Below, piece after piece: positions 15,436-24,109 of a stretch of DNA of 25,882 nt (within the stretch, counting starts at the first letter, position 1; each line of letters begins with the position of its first letter). Source of the DNA: JAWSUT01 sp033549345 (lineage in GTDB: Bacteria > Bacillota > Dethiobacteria > Dethiobacterales > Dethiobacteraceae); NCBI GenBank assembly GCA_033549345.1, contig JAWSUT010000034.1, forward strand, positions 1 to 25,882, read 5' to 3'. The notes below the pieces were generated by a model that searched no databases, was not told where the DNA came from, and saw only the letters and a list, made by a program, of their open reading frames with translations. The translations under genes and the position numbers were made by a program.

Positions 15436-17964
15436 TTAGTCCGGCTTACCTTTTATACGTTGCCGTAATCTGTCCGCAAACTGCTGCAGCCAGTGTTTTG
15501 ACGGCAAGCTGTACGGACGGAACTTTTCCAGATACCCCGGCCGGTCTTCATTGAAAAATATCATCCGGTGGGGCATATCCAGGCGGGAGGCCGCCGGGTC
15601 GTCCAGCAGGTTCATGGAATCATCGCCGCTGAGCACGCCGCAGGCCCGCAGGGTGAATTCAGCCAGAGAGCGCCGGTCAAGAACCCGCATCAGGTTTCCA
15701 TAGGTATCACACCAGCAAAGGATGTGCAACCCGGCTTCCGGGCCCTCCCGCAGAAGCGTGGAAAACTGTTCGGGCAGGGAGAGCGTCTGCTCCCCGTCAT
15801 ACCCTTTCCAGCCATATCCCTGGTCATCCCGCCGCAAGTCCCTGATACGGTGCAGACCCTGCATAATAAGGTAGATGCGCTCTTCCCCGGCCGCCTCTTT
15901 TTCCAGCCTCTTTTCGGTCAGTTTAACCAACTGTTTAAAAAGGTCGGCAAGGGCACGGCGCCCCACAATCTCCACCGGGTGGGGAAGCAGTTCTTTCAGC
16001 ATGCCGGCCAGGCCGGCCCATTCGGTGTCGGCAGTGCTGTAGTCGAGAAGATAAAAACGGGCTGCCGCGGGAGAATGCTGCGCAGCCAGGCTCAGCAGGG
16101 ACGAGGCAAGCAGGCCGACCCCCTCCGCCTCATCCCGGGTAACAACGAGCAAGTGATTGCCGCTTTGGCGGCGGAAACAGGCAGCGGTGGGATGCTTTAT
16201 GGCAATAGGCTCACCCAGAAAGGCTTCTGCCGTTTTCAACGCCGCAGGCCAGGCGTCGGCTGTAAGTAGTTGGTCCAACGGGAGACATTTTTCCAGGGAA
16301 GCCGGGTCATGGCCCTCAAAGATGACCGTTGCCGGGTAGTTCGTCCCGCTGTCTTCGGCTTTGCGGCTCACTTCGTGCAGGTAACGGTCGCGGTCTTCCT
16401 CACCGAACAGCGCAACCTGGAAAAGGTTGTTGCCCTCCACCAGGCCGCTGGCCGCATTGTAGATGGCTTCGCCGGGACGGGTCAAAAGCCGGGCTGCCGG
16501 GTTATCATCGGCCAGAATCAGCCGGGAATCGGCGTCACTGCACTGCAGGGCTATCCGTACCGCCATCTGGTCCAGGGTGCTGCGGGGAAGGCTGTAGGAG
16601 CCGGCCAGGGTTTGGGAACCCAACAACACATGCATGCCGAAGGCACGCCCCTGCCGCACCAACCGGTCCAGAATCAACCCGGCCTCGCGGGATACACCGT
16701 CCTCCTGTACGAAAAATTCCTGAAATTCATCTACCAGCAAAACAATTCGCGGCAGCGCCCCTTTATGTTTGCGGCGGCACTCGGCAAAGCTGTTCACACC
16801 GCTTTGGCGGAAAAGCTCACCGCGCCGCTGCAGTTCGGCATCCAAACCCTGCAGGACACTCAATCCGAACTCCCGCTCACTCTCCACAGCCACAACCCGG
16901 GCATGGGGCAGCGGCGGGTTGGTGTATGCTTTAAATTCCACACCCTTTTTGAAATCCACGAGATAAAACTGGACTTCATCGGGCGAATAGGCCAAAGCAG
17001 CCGCCGTAATGATAATATGCATCAAGTTGCTTTTGCCCGAACCGGGACGGCCGACTATCAGGGCATGGTGCGCCGTGCCCGTGCCAAACGTAAGGTGTTG
17101 GATTTTACGGGCGCCCGACGGCCCCAGAGGAATTTCAATGCTTTCCGCGGCACTGCGTTGCCACCAGGATCCACCCTGCAGGCCGGCCAGACTCAACAGC
17201 TTTTCAAACGGCACTTCCACTTTCATGGCTTCTTTGGCCTGTTCGCCCACGGTATGGACGATACGGTTAACCAGCACGTCTGACGGCATCCGGTCAAGCT
17301 CAAGATCACAGGAACGATACAAATCGTCCTGCCAGATAAAACGGCCCCCCTCCCAGGTGATCACTTCGCACACCCGTTCCAGGTCATTCAGGTTAGAGCC
17401 GTACGGCAGTTTCTTTTCCGTGTCCATGACAATGAAGGTGTAAACGCCGCAGCGGGGTCCGTTCTGGGCTATGCTTTGCAGGCGGTGTGCCGCCGTTTCG
17501 CTGAAATTAACGGGAAAATCCATCACCACAACCACCCGGTAAGGCTCTGCCGTTTCCCCGGCCCTGGCGTTATAGTCTTCAATAGTGGCAAACTCGTTGC
17601 GCAGATATTTTTGAATCACTGTTTCCATGTGTTCCGTAATATCGGTGAGGCGCTGCTCTATATGCCGCTGCTCACTCCAGGCGCGTCCGGTGACCAGCGA
17701 TTCTTCATAATCTGCCAGCGGTATAAAGTGAGCCACATTTTGTCCCAAACCCACTGGGTCGATAAACAGAAATTTCACTTTGCCCGGAGGAATTGTAGCG
17801 AGCAGGCGCAGCGCCATGCTCTGCACCGCCCCAACTGCCCTGGCTTTGGCCTTTCCCTCTGCCTGAAAAAGCACTCCCTTTCCGCCTCTGAAAGTGGCCA
17901 GGGCGGGGAGGGAAGTGTCGAGGTCAATAGTGGGGAATAACGCATCCAATGTGTATTTTTCCAA
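15436..17964 (-). CDS. FtsK/SpoIIIE (EssC-like) ATPase without membrane segment
   Basis: 842 aa from TTG 17962-17964 (GGAGG at 17973-17977, 8-nt spacer). It has three FtsK-HerA-type modules. The first is degenerate (FRGGKGVLFQAEG at 25-37; Walker-B-like RVVVVMDFP at 143-151). The second is intact, with Walker A GRPGSGKS (305-312), FYLVDFKKGVEF (333-344), Walker B RIVLLVDEF (406-414) and GSQTL (449-453). The third has a broken P-loop (SGNHLLVVTRDEAEGVG). EssC/EccC proteins, which drive WXG100 secretion, share the tandem layout, but they carry membrane segments and this one does not. The N-terminal membrane part appears to be encoded by the two genes upstream. It is probably a hexameric motor. 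Confidence 0.9.
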   Translation of the reverse strand: MEKYTLDALFPTIDLDTSLPALATFRGGKGVLFQAEGKAKARAVGAVQSMALRLLATIPPGKVKFLFIDPVGLGQNVAHFIPLADYEESLVTGRAWSEQRHIEQRLTDITEHMETVIQKYLRNEFATIEDYNARAGETAEPYRVVVVMDFPVNFSETAAHRLQSIAQNGPRCGVYTFIVMDTEKKLPYGSNLNDLERVCEVITWEGGRFIWQDDLYRSCDLELDRMPSDVLVNRIVHTVGEQAKEAMKVEVPFEKLLSLAGLQGGSWWQRSAAESIEIPLGPSGARKIQHLTFGTGTAHHALIVGRPGSGKSNLMHIIITAAALAYSPDEVQFYLVDFKKGVEFKAYTNPPLPHARVVAVESEREFGLSVLQGLDAELQRRGELFRQSGVNSFAECRRKHKGALPRIVLLVDEFQEFFVQEDGVSREAGLILDRLVRQGRAFGMHVLLGSQTLAGSYSLPRSTLDQMAVRIALQCSDADSRLILADDNPAARLLTRPGEAIYNAASGLVEGNNLFQVALFGEEDRDRYLHEVSRKAEDSGTNYPATVIFEGHDPASLEKCLPLDQLLTADAWPAALKTAEAFLGEPIAIKHPTAACFRRQSGNHLLVVTRDEAEGVGLLASSLLSLAAQHSPAAARFYLLDYSTADTEWAGLAGMLKELLPHPVEIVGRRALADLFKQLVKLTEKRLEKEAAGEERIYLIMQGLHRIRDLRRDDQGYGWKGYDGEQTLSLPEQFSTLLREGPEAGLHILCWCDTYGNLMRVLDRRSLAEFTLRACGVLSGDDSMNLLDDPAASRLDMPHRMIFFNEDRPGYLEKFRPYSLPSKHWLQQFADRLRQRIKGKPD

Positions 17965-18019
17965 ATCACATACCTCCTAAAAATAATCATCCGTCATTCT
18001 CAAACCGGCCTTTACCCGC

Positions 18020-18886
18020 CTACCACGATGTGTCGGCCCTGACCGTACCGAAGCGCAGCGACACGACCGGCTCTTTTGCCGGTGACCAATCCTGCCAGTA
18101 CGGATGATCCCAAGGCGCCTCGGCAAGGCTGACGCCAGCTTTAAATTGCCTTGCACGGTCATTTGCCTCGGCGAGCAGCGGGTAAAAGCGTGGCTTTATT
18201 TGCTCCGTTTCCTGCCCGAAGTGAGCTGTTATTTCTGTGCAGGCACTGTTATACTCAGCGGATGCTTTTTCTCGCCAAAGATCCAGCACTAAGTCCGCCA
18301 ATGCTGCGGAACGGCGCCATCTATAATTTGATTTGTCGTTTAACCTCTGATCTATTTTCTGTTTGATCTTATTACAAATGGGCACTAAAAACAAAACACT
18401 AAGTATCATATAGAACAAACCCTTAATAAAAAACCCCAAACCCCTGATTTGTATATTAATGAAAGTAGCAAGAAAAACAATGCCCAGCATGGGAAGCATG
18501 ATACACCCCGGATTAACATCGTTGCTTTTCAAGTCTTTTTGCGCCTGCCTGACATATTCCTCTGCAACCCCGGCAGGATCAGTTATACCTTCCACATCCT
18601 TTCTGAGGTTTGTTTTTAATTCATTCAGTGAGGAAATCTTGCTGATTTTTGCATCATCCCGCAACTTGTGGATCTGGTTAATTGTCCGGTTAAATTTTTC
18701 TTTCGCTTCCTGTATGCTCGCTTCCCTTTCCTGCTCAACAAACAGCCATGACTGGCTTAACGGCTTTATTATCTTTACGGAGACTAAGTTCAAAATTTCC
18801 CTTACCTGCATCGCACGGTTTTCTCCGCCCGGGTGCAGCCCACTCTTCCCATTTCCCGCACCGATGCCACCTTGCTCTACGTACAA
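18020..18886 (-). CDS. Coiled-coil membrane protein 2, likely split N-terminal half of the FtsK-like translocase
   Basis: 288 aa from TTG 18884-18886 (AAGGAG at 18895-18900, 8-nt spacer); the longer frame upstream is the 3' part of the preceding gene read in another frame. Residues ~30-110 are helical (EREASIQEAKEKFNRTINQI). Two hydrophobic segments follow (MLPMLGIVFLATFINIQI and FFIKGLFYMILSVLFLVPI), then another helical region. The end, WDHPYWQDWSPAKEPVVSLR FGTV, looks like the linker that in fused FtsK-like proteins leads into the first ATPase module, and the next gene starts with just that module. It is a paralog of the upstream neighbour. Confidence 0.8.
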   Translation of the reverse strand: MYVEQGGIGAGNGKSGLHPGGENRAMQVREILNLVSVKIIKPLSQSWLFVEQEREASIQEAKEKFNRTINQIHKLRDDAKISKISSLNELKTNLRKDVEGITDPAGVAEEYVRQAQKDLKSNDVNPGCIMLPMLGIVFLATFINIQIRGLGFFIKGLFYMILSVLFLVPICNKIKQKIDQRLNDKSNYRWRRSAALADLVLDLWREKASAEYNSACTEITAHFGQETEQIKPRFYPLLAEANDRARQFKAGVSLAEAPWDHPYWQDWSPAKEPVVSLRFGTVRADTSW

Positions 18887-18939
18887 TCGCCTCTCTCCTT
18901 TCCTCCAAAAAGTTGTGCCCTGCCTGGACAGGAAACCCT

Positions 18940-19851
18940 TTAACCGCCGGCCTGTTCCTGACCGGCAGGTCGGGTGGTGGCCACCGATACCGTCCCCAGG
19001 CGCACTTCGGAGGCAGCCTGCGCGGCTGTGGACCACTCCTGCCAGCACGGATGATCCCATGCTGCCTCCCGGCAACTGAGCGAAGTTTTATACTGCCTGA
19101 TCCGACCATTGACTTCTGTCAGCAACGGGTAAAAGTACGGCTTCAATTCAGCTGTCTTTTTTTCATATACGCTTTTTGCTTCCGCGCAGCCATCCTCATA
19201 TTCCCGAACGGCGTTCTCCGTCCAGCGATCCAATGTCAGATCGGCGAGGGCGGCCAACCGTCGGCATTTGCTTTGCCGCAACCCCGTATGCATCGGCTTA
19301 GTGAATTTGAAAATTATAATTTCGGTTACGACTACAGGCCAGAATCCCAAAATAAAAGCGGTTACTAATGGATTATCCTGGCTGATAAATGCACGGCTGA
19401 TAGATACACCGATGGGTGTTTTGCTGAAGACAAAAACTACCATGATTACAGATAAAATGGTTACACCTATAAACGACAAGCAACTGGTCGAACGCCGGCT
19501 TTCTGTTTCAGCAGCCTTGATATAATCATCCGCTTCCCGCCGGGGGTCTGTGATTTCGCCTACCTCTGAACTCAGTTTATTTTTCAGTTCGTCAAAACCT
19601 TGGACTGAAAGGCCGTACATATTATTTTTTTTTCGCATATTCTGGATTTCCTGTAAAGCATTGTCCCGTTTGCCGGCAGCCGCCTGCAGTGCCTGCTCAA
19701 GCTGCCGGTCCGCCTGTTGCGCCGTCTGCCAGAACGACTGTATCCGGCGGTAGAGATCCTGCATTAACTCCCGTACCTGCGTGGTACCGTCCTCATTCAC
19801 TGAAGGTTCTGTTGACTTTTTGCCCTCTGCTCCACCGAACGAATTATTCAA
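18940..19851 (-). CDS. Coiled-coil membrane protein 1, paralog of the downstream gene
   Basis: 303 aa from TTG 19849-19851 (GGAGG, 8-nt spacer; the ATG six codons earlier lacks a site). It has the same architecture as the downstream gene: N-terminal coiled coil (QADRQLEQALQAAAGKRDNA), two membrane segments (LSFIGVTILSVIMVVFVF and VTAFILGFWPVVVTEIIIF), a helical region with RRLAALADLTLDRW (paralog: RRSAALADLVLDLW) and the end WDHPCWQEWSTAAQAASEVR with LGTVSVATT. It ends 53 bp before the paralog's start. A tandem duplication of the membrane subunit suggests a hetero-oligomeric base for the motor. Confidence 0.8.
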   Translation of the reverse strand: MNNSFGGAEGKKSTEPSVNEDGTTQVRELMQDLYRRIQSFWQTAQQADRQLEQALQAAAGKRDNALQEIQNMRKKNNMYGLSVQGFDELKNKLSSEVGEITDPRREADDYIKAAETESRRSTSCLSFIGVTILSVIMVVFVFSKTPIGVSISRAFISQDNPLVTAFILGFWPVVVTEIIIFKFTKPMHTGLRQSKCRRLAALADLTLDRWTENAVREYEDGCAEAKSVYEKKTAELKPYFYPLLTEVNGRIRQYKTSLSCREAAWDHPCWQEWSTAAQAASEVRLGTVSVATTRPAGQEQAGG

Positions 19852-20040
19852 TGTTGCCACCTCCCGCATAATTCCATTTATCTTTCGCTTATTTCACCAC
19901 CACAGATGATAAAAATCAGTGCGCCCTTAAAATATAGCCAGCCGAACCCCCCGGGCTTTCTTCCGTTCAGTAACAGCGTGGGAGGAATACATTTGGTCGC
20001 AAAAAATTCAAATAGACCGTCAGTTTAGCAAATGCAACAG

Positions 20041-21366
20041 TCACCTTCTAAAATTTCCGACTGTCTTCTTCCATTCCGCTGCAAATTCGCCGTAGCCTGC
20101 GGCCCGCAGCCAGGCGGGGATCATGCCGTTAAACAACTGGGTTCTTCCGGCCTCCCAGGTCCGGGTGTCACGGTCAATCAATACGGCGAGCTGGCCGGGG
20201 GTTTGTGCTACGACACCGTCCAGCAGGCGGTATGGCATTTTCTGGTTAAGTGTGTAGGCGATTTCCACCAGGCATTCGTCCATGTTGTTTGCGTTCGACT
20301 GAATTTCGTCAACACGATCGGCCAGATACTGGTCGATTCTCCTTAAAGTATCATAGACAATGCGTTTTTTGATCTGGCTTTTTGCCTCCTCCGGGAACCT
20401 GAGCATCAATTCACCTAATTCCGCCGTACTGCGGGCAACCTGGCCGGATGCAAGGGTATAGATAAAAGGCGCTTCCGGGGGCGTATGTTCCGGCACAGGC
20501 ACGTTCTCGCCGTTAAGCCAGCGCTTTACCTCGTCATAGCCCCAGCGGTTCCTGTATTTCGTGGTCAGCAGACCGCCAAGCAGTTGCGCAAACCTCTCTG
20601 ATATGTCCTCCGGCATAGGGATATCGCCCTGGATATGCGCATTCATAATGGCCATATCGGACATTTCCGGCCCGAACGGAGATCTCCCTTTTGCAAGGAT
20701 CAACAGCGTCATGCCCAGTGAATAATAATCCGCCTCTCTGCCGATAATCCTGGAGAAAACCTCAGGTGAGGCATACTCCACGGTCCTGGCACCTGATGAC
20801 ATTTCAGCCCGGGATCCGTAAAGTGTGGATGATATGCCAAAGTCGGCGATACCCAGCACCCGCCTCGATTTATCTTTAAAAAACAGATTGGTCGGTTTAA
20901 TATCCCGGTGGACGATATCCATCTCGTGGACAGCATTGATCCCTTCCATAATCTGAGGCAAAATCTCCCCAATAATCGCTTCTTCCGCAATGGGCATCAT
21001 TTCGCTCAGGTCACCGCCTTCGGCATATTCCATCACTTCAAGATAGCGTTTGCCCCAGGCTTGAAATTCCAAATACTGTATTAGATTAGGATGCCTGTTT
21101 TCTTTTAGCTTCTGCAAAATGTTTTCTTTGGGCCGGATATTCTGCCTATAAACTTTTACCACCACAGTTGTGCCCGTATCCGTGTCATCGCAAAGATAGA
21201 CATCGGCCTGATTGCCTTTGTTGGGGAATTCATGTATGATCCCGTAACGGTTGGCAATGGTGTTACCGCTGCCTAGCCCGAGCGGCGATAACATTTCCGC
21301 ATCGGCTGTATCCTTCCATGTCAAATTGTTCAGATCCTGCCACGTTTTTATTTCTTTCTCATTCAT
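20041..21366 (-). CDS. Hanks-type serine/threonine protein kinase
   Basis: 441 aa. Kinase motifs in order: Gly-rich loop NKGNQADVYLC, VAIK-type Lys in VVVKVYR, catalytic loop HRDIKPTN, DFG in GIADFGIS, and SPE in the activation segment before the F-helix Asp (ADYYSLG). All essential residues are present, so it should be active. The ~45 N-terminal residues include TWQDLNNLTWKD, a repeat of W-x-D-like phrases. The ~170 C-terminal residues are helical and not recognised; there is no membrane or PASTA region, so it is cytoplasmic. It heads the intact part of the gene train, 189 bp before the membrane-protein genes. FHA and PP2C partners are in the same train. The start ATG has GGGGAGAG upstream. 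Confidence 0.93.
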   Translation of the reverse strand: MNEKEIKTWQDLNNLTWKDTADAEMLSPLGLGSGNTIANRYGIIHEFPNKGNQADVYLCDDTDTGTTVVVKVYRQNIRPKENILQKLKENRHPNLIQYLEFQAWGKRYLEVMEYAEGGDLSEMMPIAEEAIIGEILPQIMEGINAVHEMDIVHRDIKPTNLFFKDKSRRVLGIADFGISSTLYGSRAEMSSGARTVEYASPEVFSRIIGREADYYSLGMTLLILAKGRSPFGPEMSDMAIMNAHIQGDIPMPEDISERFAQLLGGLLTTKYRNRWGYDEVKRWLNGENVPVPEHTPPEAPFIYTLASGQVARSTAELGELMLRFPEEAKSQIKKRIVYDTLRRIDQYLADRVDEIQSNANNMDECLVEIAYTLNQKMPYRLLDGVVAQTPGQLAVLIDRDTRTWEAGRTQLFNGMIPAWLRAAGYGEFAAEWKKTVGNFRR

Positions 21367-21387
21367 CCCTCTGCTCTCCCCTTCCCT

Positions 21388-21746
21388 GCCATCAGTATCT
21401 CTTTCCGCACGCGGGCCGCCGTCTTTCCGCCTGTGAAATCCACAACGCGCAGCTAAAAAAACAACCCCGCATCAGCCTGGATACGATATACCGCAACTTG
21501 CGCCTGCTTTCCGAACGGGGACTCGTTTCACTGATTTCCCTCCAATCGGGAGCAGTGCATGAACTGGCCGTCCAGCACCATAACCATCTTGTCTGTGTCG
21601 ATTGTGAAAAGGTTGTCTGTATCGACTACTGTCCGAATTTCCGGGAGTACAATGAGCAGGCAAACCGCCAGGGATTTAATGTGCTTGGGCACTCCTTTGA
21701 AGTCTACGGACGCTGTGCCGGCTGTCGTGCGAAAAATAAATTATAA
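21388..21746 (+). pseudogene. 5'-truncated Fur-family metalloregulator
   Basis: The frame contains ISLDTIYRNLRLLSERGLV (winged-helix recognition part), HHNHLVCVDCEKV, YGRCAGC (two CxxC structural zinc pairs) and a normal C-terminus, as in Fur/PerR/Zur proteins. Homology begins near QYLFPHAGRRLSACEIH and about 20 N-terminal residues are missing; upstream sequence is antisense to the kinase start and has no suitable start codon with a ribosome-binding site. It lies on the opposite strand to its neighbours and marks a recombination joint. DNA binding is not expected. Confidence 0.75.
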
Positions 21747-21799
21747 TAGTATCACATTCCCAAAGGGACAGCTCGGTTATCCCAATAATTAGAAATGTA

Positions 21800-21828
21800 T
21801 TGACCGATTATTTTTAAAAAAATATAAT
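21800..21828 (+). promoter_or_regulatory. Sigma-A-type promoter of the 82-aa gene
   Basis: TTGACC at 21800-21805 and TATAAT at 21823-21828 with a 17-bp spacer; the -10 is consensus and the -35 has one mismatch. It lies about 30 bp before the GTG start of the AT-rich gene and is the clearest promoter in the window. Confidence 0.85.
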
Positions 21829-21859
21829 GGTTGTATCAGGTAGTAAAGGAGGAGTCAGT

Positions 21860-22108
21860 GTGTTTATACCTCAGTGGAAAAGTAAAATGTGTAATGATAA
21901 AAAATCTAAAGAGAACTTAGATGGGGAAGAATTGAAAGATCTTTTGTTAAAAGCAAATGATGTTCTTGATGAAATGAAAAAAAAAGACAATGAAATTCAA
22001 AAACAAATTGATGAAAGTAAGGGGAAAGCAAAAAATTTAATGGATAAGATAAATAATAATTTTTCAGAGCTTGATAAGTTATTGGGCAAAAAAGGGCATA
22101 ACAAATAA
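21860..22108 (+). CDS. Small charged coiled-coil protein (82 aa)
   Basis: Start GTG 21860-21862, with GGAGGA six bases upstream and a near-consensus promoter before it. The product is Lys/Glu/Asp/Asn-rich and helical (EELKDLLLKANDVLDEMKKK; NNNFSELDKLLGKK), with no membrane segment or known domain. Codons are markedly AT-rich compared with the flanking train, and the gene is on the opposite strand, between a truncated Fur gene and a truncated kinase. I read it as a late arrival. The function is unknown; it could be an orphan regulator, a phage-derived protein or a small scaffold. Confidence 0.75.
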   Translation: MFIPQWKSKMCNDKKSKENLDGEELKDLLLKANDVLDEMKKKDNEIQKQIDESKGKAKNLMDKINNNFSELDKLLGKKGHNK

Positions 22109-22120
22109 AGGGTAAGATAA

Positions 22121-22408
22121 GCGGTTTTCTTTCAGTATCCGAATAACTTCTTCTTTGGGTTGTATATTTTTCCGGTAGACTTTGACAACCACCCGGTCAC
22201 TTGTCTCCATGTCTTTACAGAGATAGACATCTGCCTGACTGCCTCTGCTGGGAAATTCCCCCTGTACAGTGTAACGGCCGGCAATAACGCTGTCACTGCC
22301 AAATCCCAAGGGCGGAACGTCGATTTGTTCCGTCCCAGGTTCATTTTGCGCATCTTTAAATGTGTGGTTGCTCTGATCATTCCAGGTTGACTTGTCTTTT
22401 TCACTCAT
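22121..22408 (-). pseudogene. N-terminal fragment of a second serine/threonine kinase
   Basis: From ATG 22406-22408 (GGGAGAG upstream) the frame reads MSEKDKSTWNDQSNHTFKD, then GRYTVQGEF, SRGSQADVYLCKD (Gly-rich loop) and VVVKVYRKNIQPKEE (catalytic Lys), and homology to the intact kinase ends at LKENR (about 22121). Thirteen unrelated residues follow before a stop at 22079. The catalytic loop and DFG are absent, so it has no kinase activity. Identity to the intact kinase over the shared part is moderate (roughly half), so this is an old paralog rather than a fresh duplicate. Confidence 0.82.
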
Positions 22409-22514
22409 CCTGCATCTCTCCCGCCCGGCAAAATTAGGACTGTTCACGCGGATAACCATTACGTTTAAATTTTTATGCCTTCCTGCAACATTTTATCCGA
22501 CCGGTGTACACCTT

Positions 22515-23945
22515 TTAATTTCCCCATTCAACCTCATCAAGGCTGTTTACCCCTATAAATTCTACGTATCTCTTATTCCAGCTCTTATTCCAGGGCTCAT
22601 ATAGATATATACCGCGCGATTCCCATTTATAAATAGAAACCTTCTTTTTTTCGCTTATAAACATTCCTGAGCTGTGAATTTTGTCATTTCTCCATCGAAA
22701 AACCAGCATTTTTCTATCCGGGTAGGTATAAGTACCGTAACCGCTCCTTTTGCCGTTAGCCCATCCTCCCTCATATTTTGCGCCATCGGGCCAGCGGTAG
22801 TATCCCAGGCCATGGCCTTTGCCCTTCGACCATTCACCGATATATGCACTTCCATCCGCCCACTTATAAGTGCCTTGGTTGTAATATGGACCCAGCCATA
22901 AACTGTAAGTCCTCTCACCCACCTGAATGTTGGCGGGTAAGGATTGGGATCGGAGAGAAAAACCTGCCCAGCATATTCCAAAAAGCAAAAGGGTAACAAT
23001 CAGTGATGTGAATGACGGAAGGTGAGGAAACTTAAACGCAAGGAGCCGGCTTGACAATACGCTTAGAGGCAAAGGAAATAAAGCAAACAATGTAAATACC
23101 AGAAAAGTGCTTACGTAAGCCTGCAGCCCTTCATTTCGTGCGGATACCAGAGCAAATATGATTAGAGCCCAGGCAATTAAAAACCAGATCGGTTGGTACC
23201 ACCTTGTATACCAACCGCTAAGCCTGATTGCCAGGGGGATGGAGATGCCCGCTCCCAGAAAAAGAAGGATTAATGCCGCCCTTACCTCTACCGTATTCAT
23301 ATTAACAATAAATGCTATGGCAGATTGAATGCCTGACAACAGGTGACGGTTAGTGATGTAAGTCTCAGGCAAAGTATTAATTCCGTATTTATAAATCAAA
23401 CCAAGCCTTTGTGCCAAAATAATAATATAAGGACAGAGCAGCAAAACACCCCATCTATAAGCAGATTCAGCACTTTGCGCTGAACGTCTTGTGCGCTCTT
23501 CCACTCTGACAGTAAGCGGGATTGAAACACTTTTGGCAGTGCTGTTTGAGTTAATAATAACAGCTGTACGATGTTGGGTTCCTGCAGGGATGGATGCCGT
23601 GTCGATACGAAGCGTTATTGTTGCTTCACTATTGCCTTTGCTGTTAATCCCAAATCGGTTGGCAGAGAGTACCGCGCCATCTACCGGGTCAGCCAGTTCA
23701 ATTGTACCGTGGAGATATCCCCGCCCGGTATTCAGCAGACGTATATGTACTTCCCTGTTCTCCCCTTTATCCAGGTTCAGATGCAGGAAAGCAGGCTCTA
23801 CCACCAGTCGGGGAGATGAAAGATCAGGCTTAAGTAAGTGCAGAAAGGCTTCCAGTCCGGCGTCAGCATCTCTCGCGTTATCAACCTCAACCTGTTGTAT
23901 CCGCTCCATAGCAATTTCCCGAGAAGACCTAATTGAATTAGTCAT
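22515..23945 (-). CDS. Ig-like / multi-span membrane / MORN-repeat protein
   Basis: 476 aa from ATG 23943-23945. Residues ~40-150 look like an Ig-like beta sandwich (LVVEPAFLHLNLDKGENREV, TITLRIDT, NSTAKSVSIPLTVRVEE). About five to six hydrophobic segments follow (~165-330; for example GVLLLCPYIIILAQ and STFLVFTLFALFPLPLSVL). The C-terminus has two to three MORN repeats (YKWADGSAYIGEWSKGKGHG, YRWPDGAKYEGGWANGKRSG, YTYPDRKMLVFRW). MORN repeats mediate lipid or protein contacts. It is the first gene of the train, 107 bp before the truncated kinase, and could anchor kinase signalling at the membrane. Confidence 0.82.
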   Translation of the reverse strand: MTNSIRSSREIAMERIQQVEVDNARDADAGLEAFLHLLKPDLSSPRLVVEPAFLHLNLDKGENREVHIRLLNTGRGYLHGTIELADPVDGAVLSANRFGINSKGNSEATITLRIDTASIPAGTQHRTAVIINSNSTAKSVSIPLTVRVEERTRRSAQSAESAYRWGVLLLCPYIIILAQRLGLIYKYGINTLPETYITNRHLLSGIQSAIAFIVNMNTVEVRAALILLFLGAGISIPLAIRLSGWYTRWYQPIWFLIAWALIIFALVSARNEGLQAYVSTFLVFTLFALFPLPLSVLSSRLLAFKFPHLPSFTSLIVTLLLFGICWAGFSLRSQSLPANIQVGERTYSLWLGPYYNQGTYKWADGSAYIGEWSKGKGHGLGYYRWPDGAKYEGGWANGKRSGYGTYTYPDRKMLVFRWRNDKIHSSGMFISEKKKVSIYKWESRGIYLYEPWNKSWNKRYVEFIGVNSLDEVEWGN

Positions 23946-23991
23946 AATTAATTATCATCCTCGCAAATCGTTATGACCTTGACCTGACACT

Positions 23992-24021
23992 AATATAAGA
24001 GCTGTTTAACCAGAAGACCAA
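23992..24021 (-). promoter_or_regulatory. Candidate promoter of the gene train
   Basis: On the minus strand, TTGGTC (24016-24021) and TATATT (23992-23997) are separated by 18 bp and lie about 50 bp before the MORN-protein start. The match is moderate. The TGACCT direct repeat lies just downstream and could be a binding site. Confidence 0.35.
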
Positions 24022-24109
24022 CACACTGTACATATTTTTTCGTCAAATTTCACATCCGAAAGCTATACAAAAAGATTGTTATAACCAGAACTTATAGGAA
24101 CACTGGAGT

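Noticed and set aside
16270..17283. Long plus-strand frames opposite the FtsK-like and ParB-like genes (also 13933-14703, 5159-5740)
   Set aside because: They are antisense to genes with clear motifs and show no domains, so they are by-products of GC-rich codons.
21318..21387. Start of the Fur-family gene at the upstream ATG
   Set aside because: That part is antisense to the kinase start, has no Fur similarity and lacks a ribosome-binding site.
7173..23945. Canonical type VII secretion system
   Set aside because: EccB/D/E, EsaA/EssA/EssB and mycosin-like genes are not seen, and the small proteins have W-x-D rather than W-x-G; only an analogy is justified.
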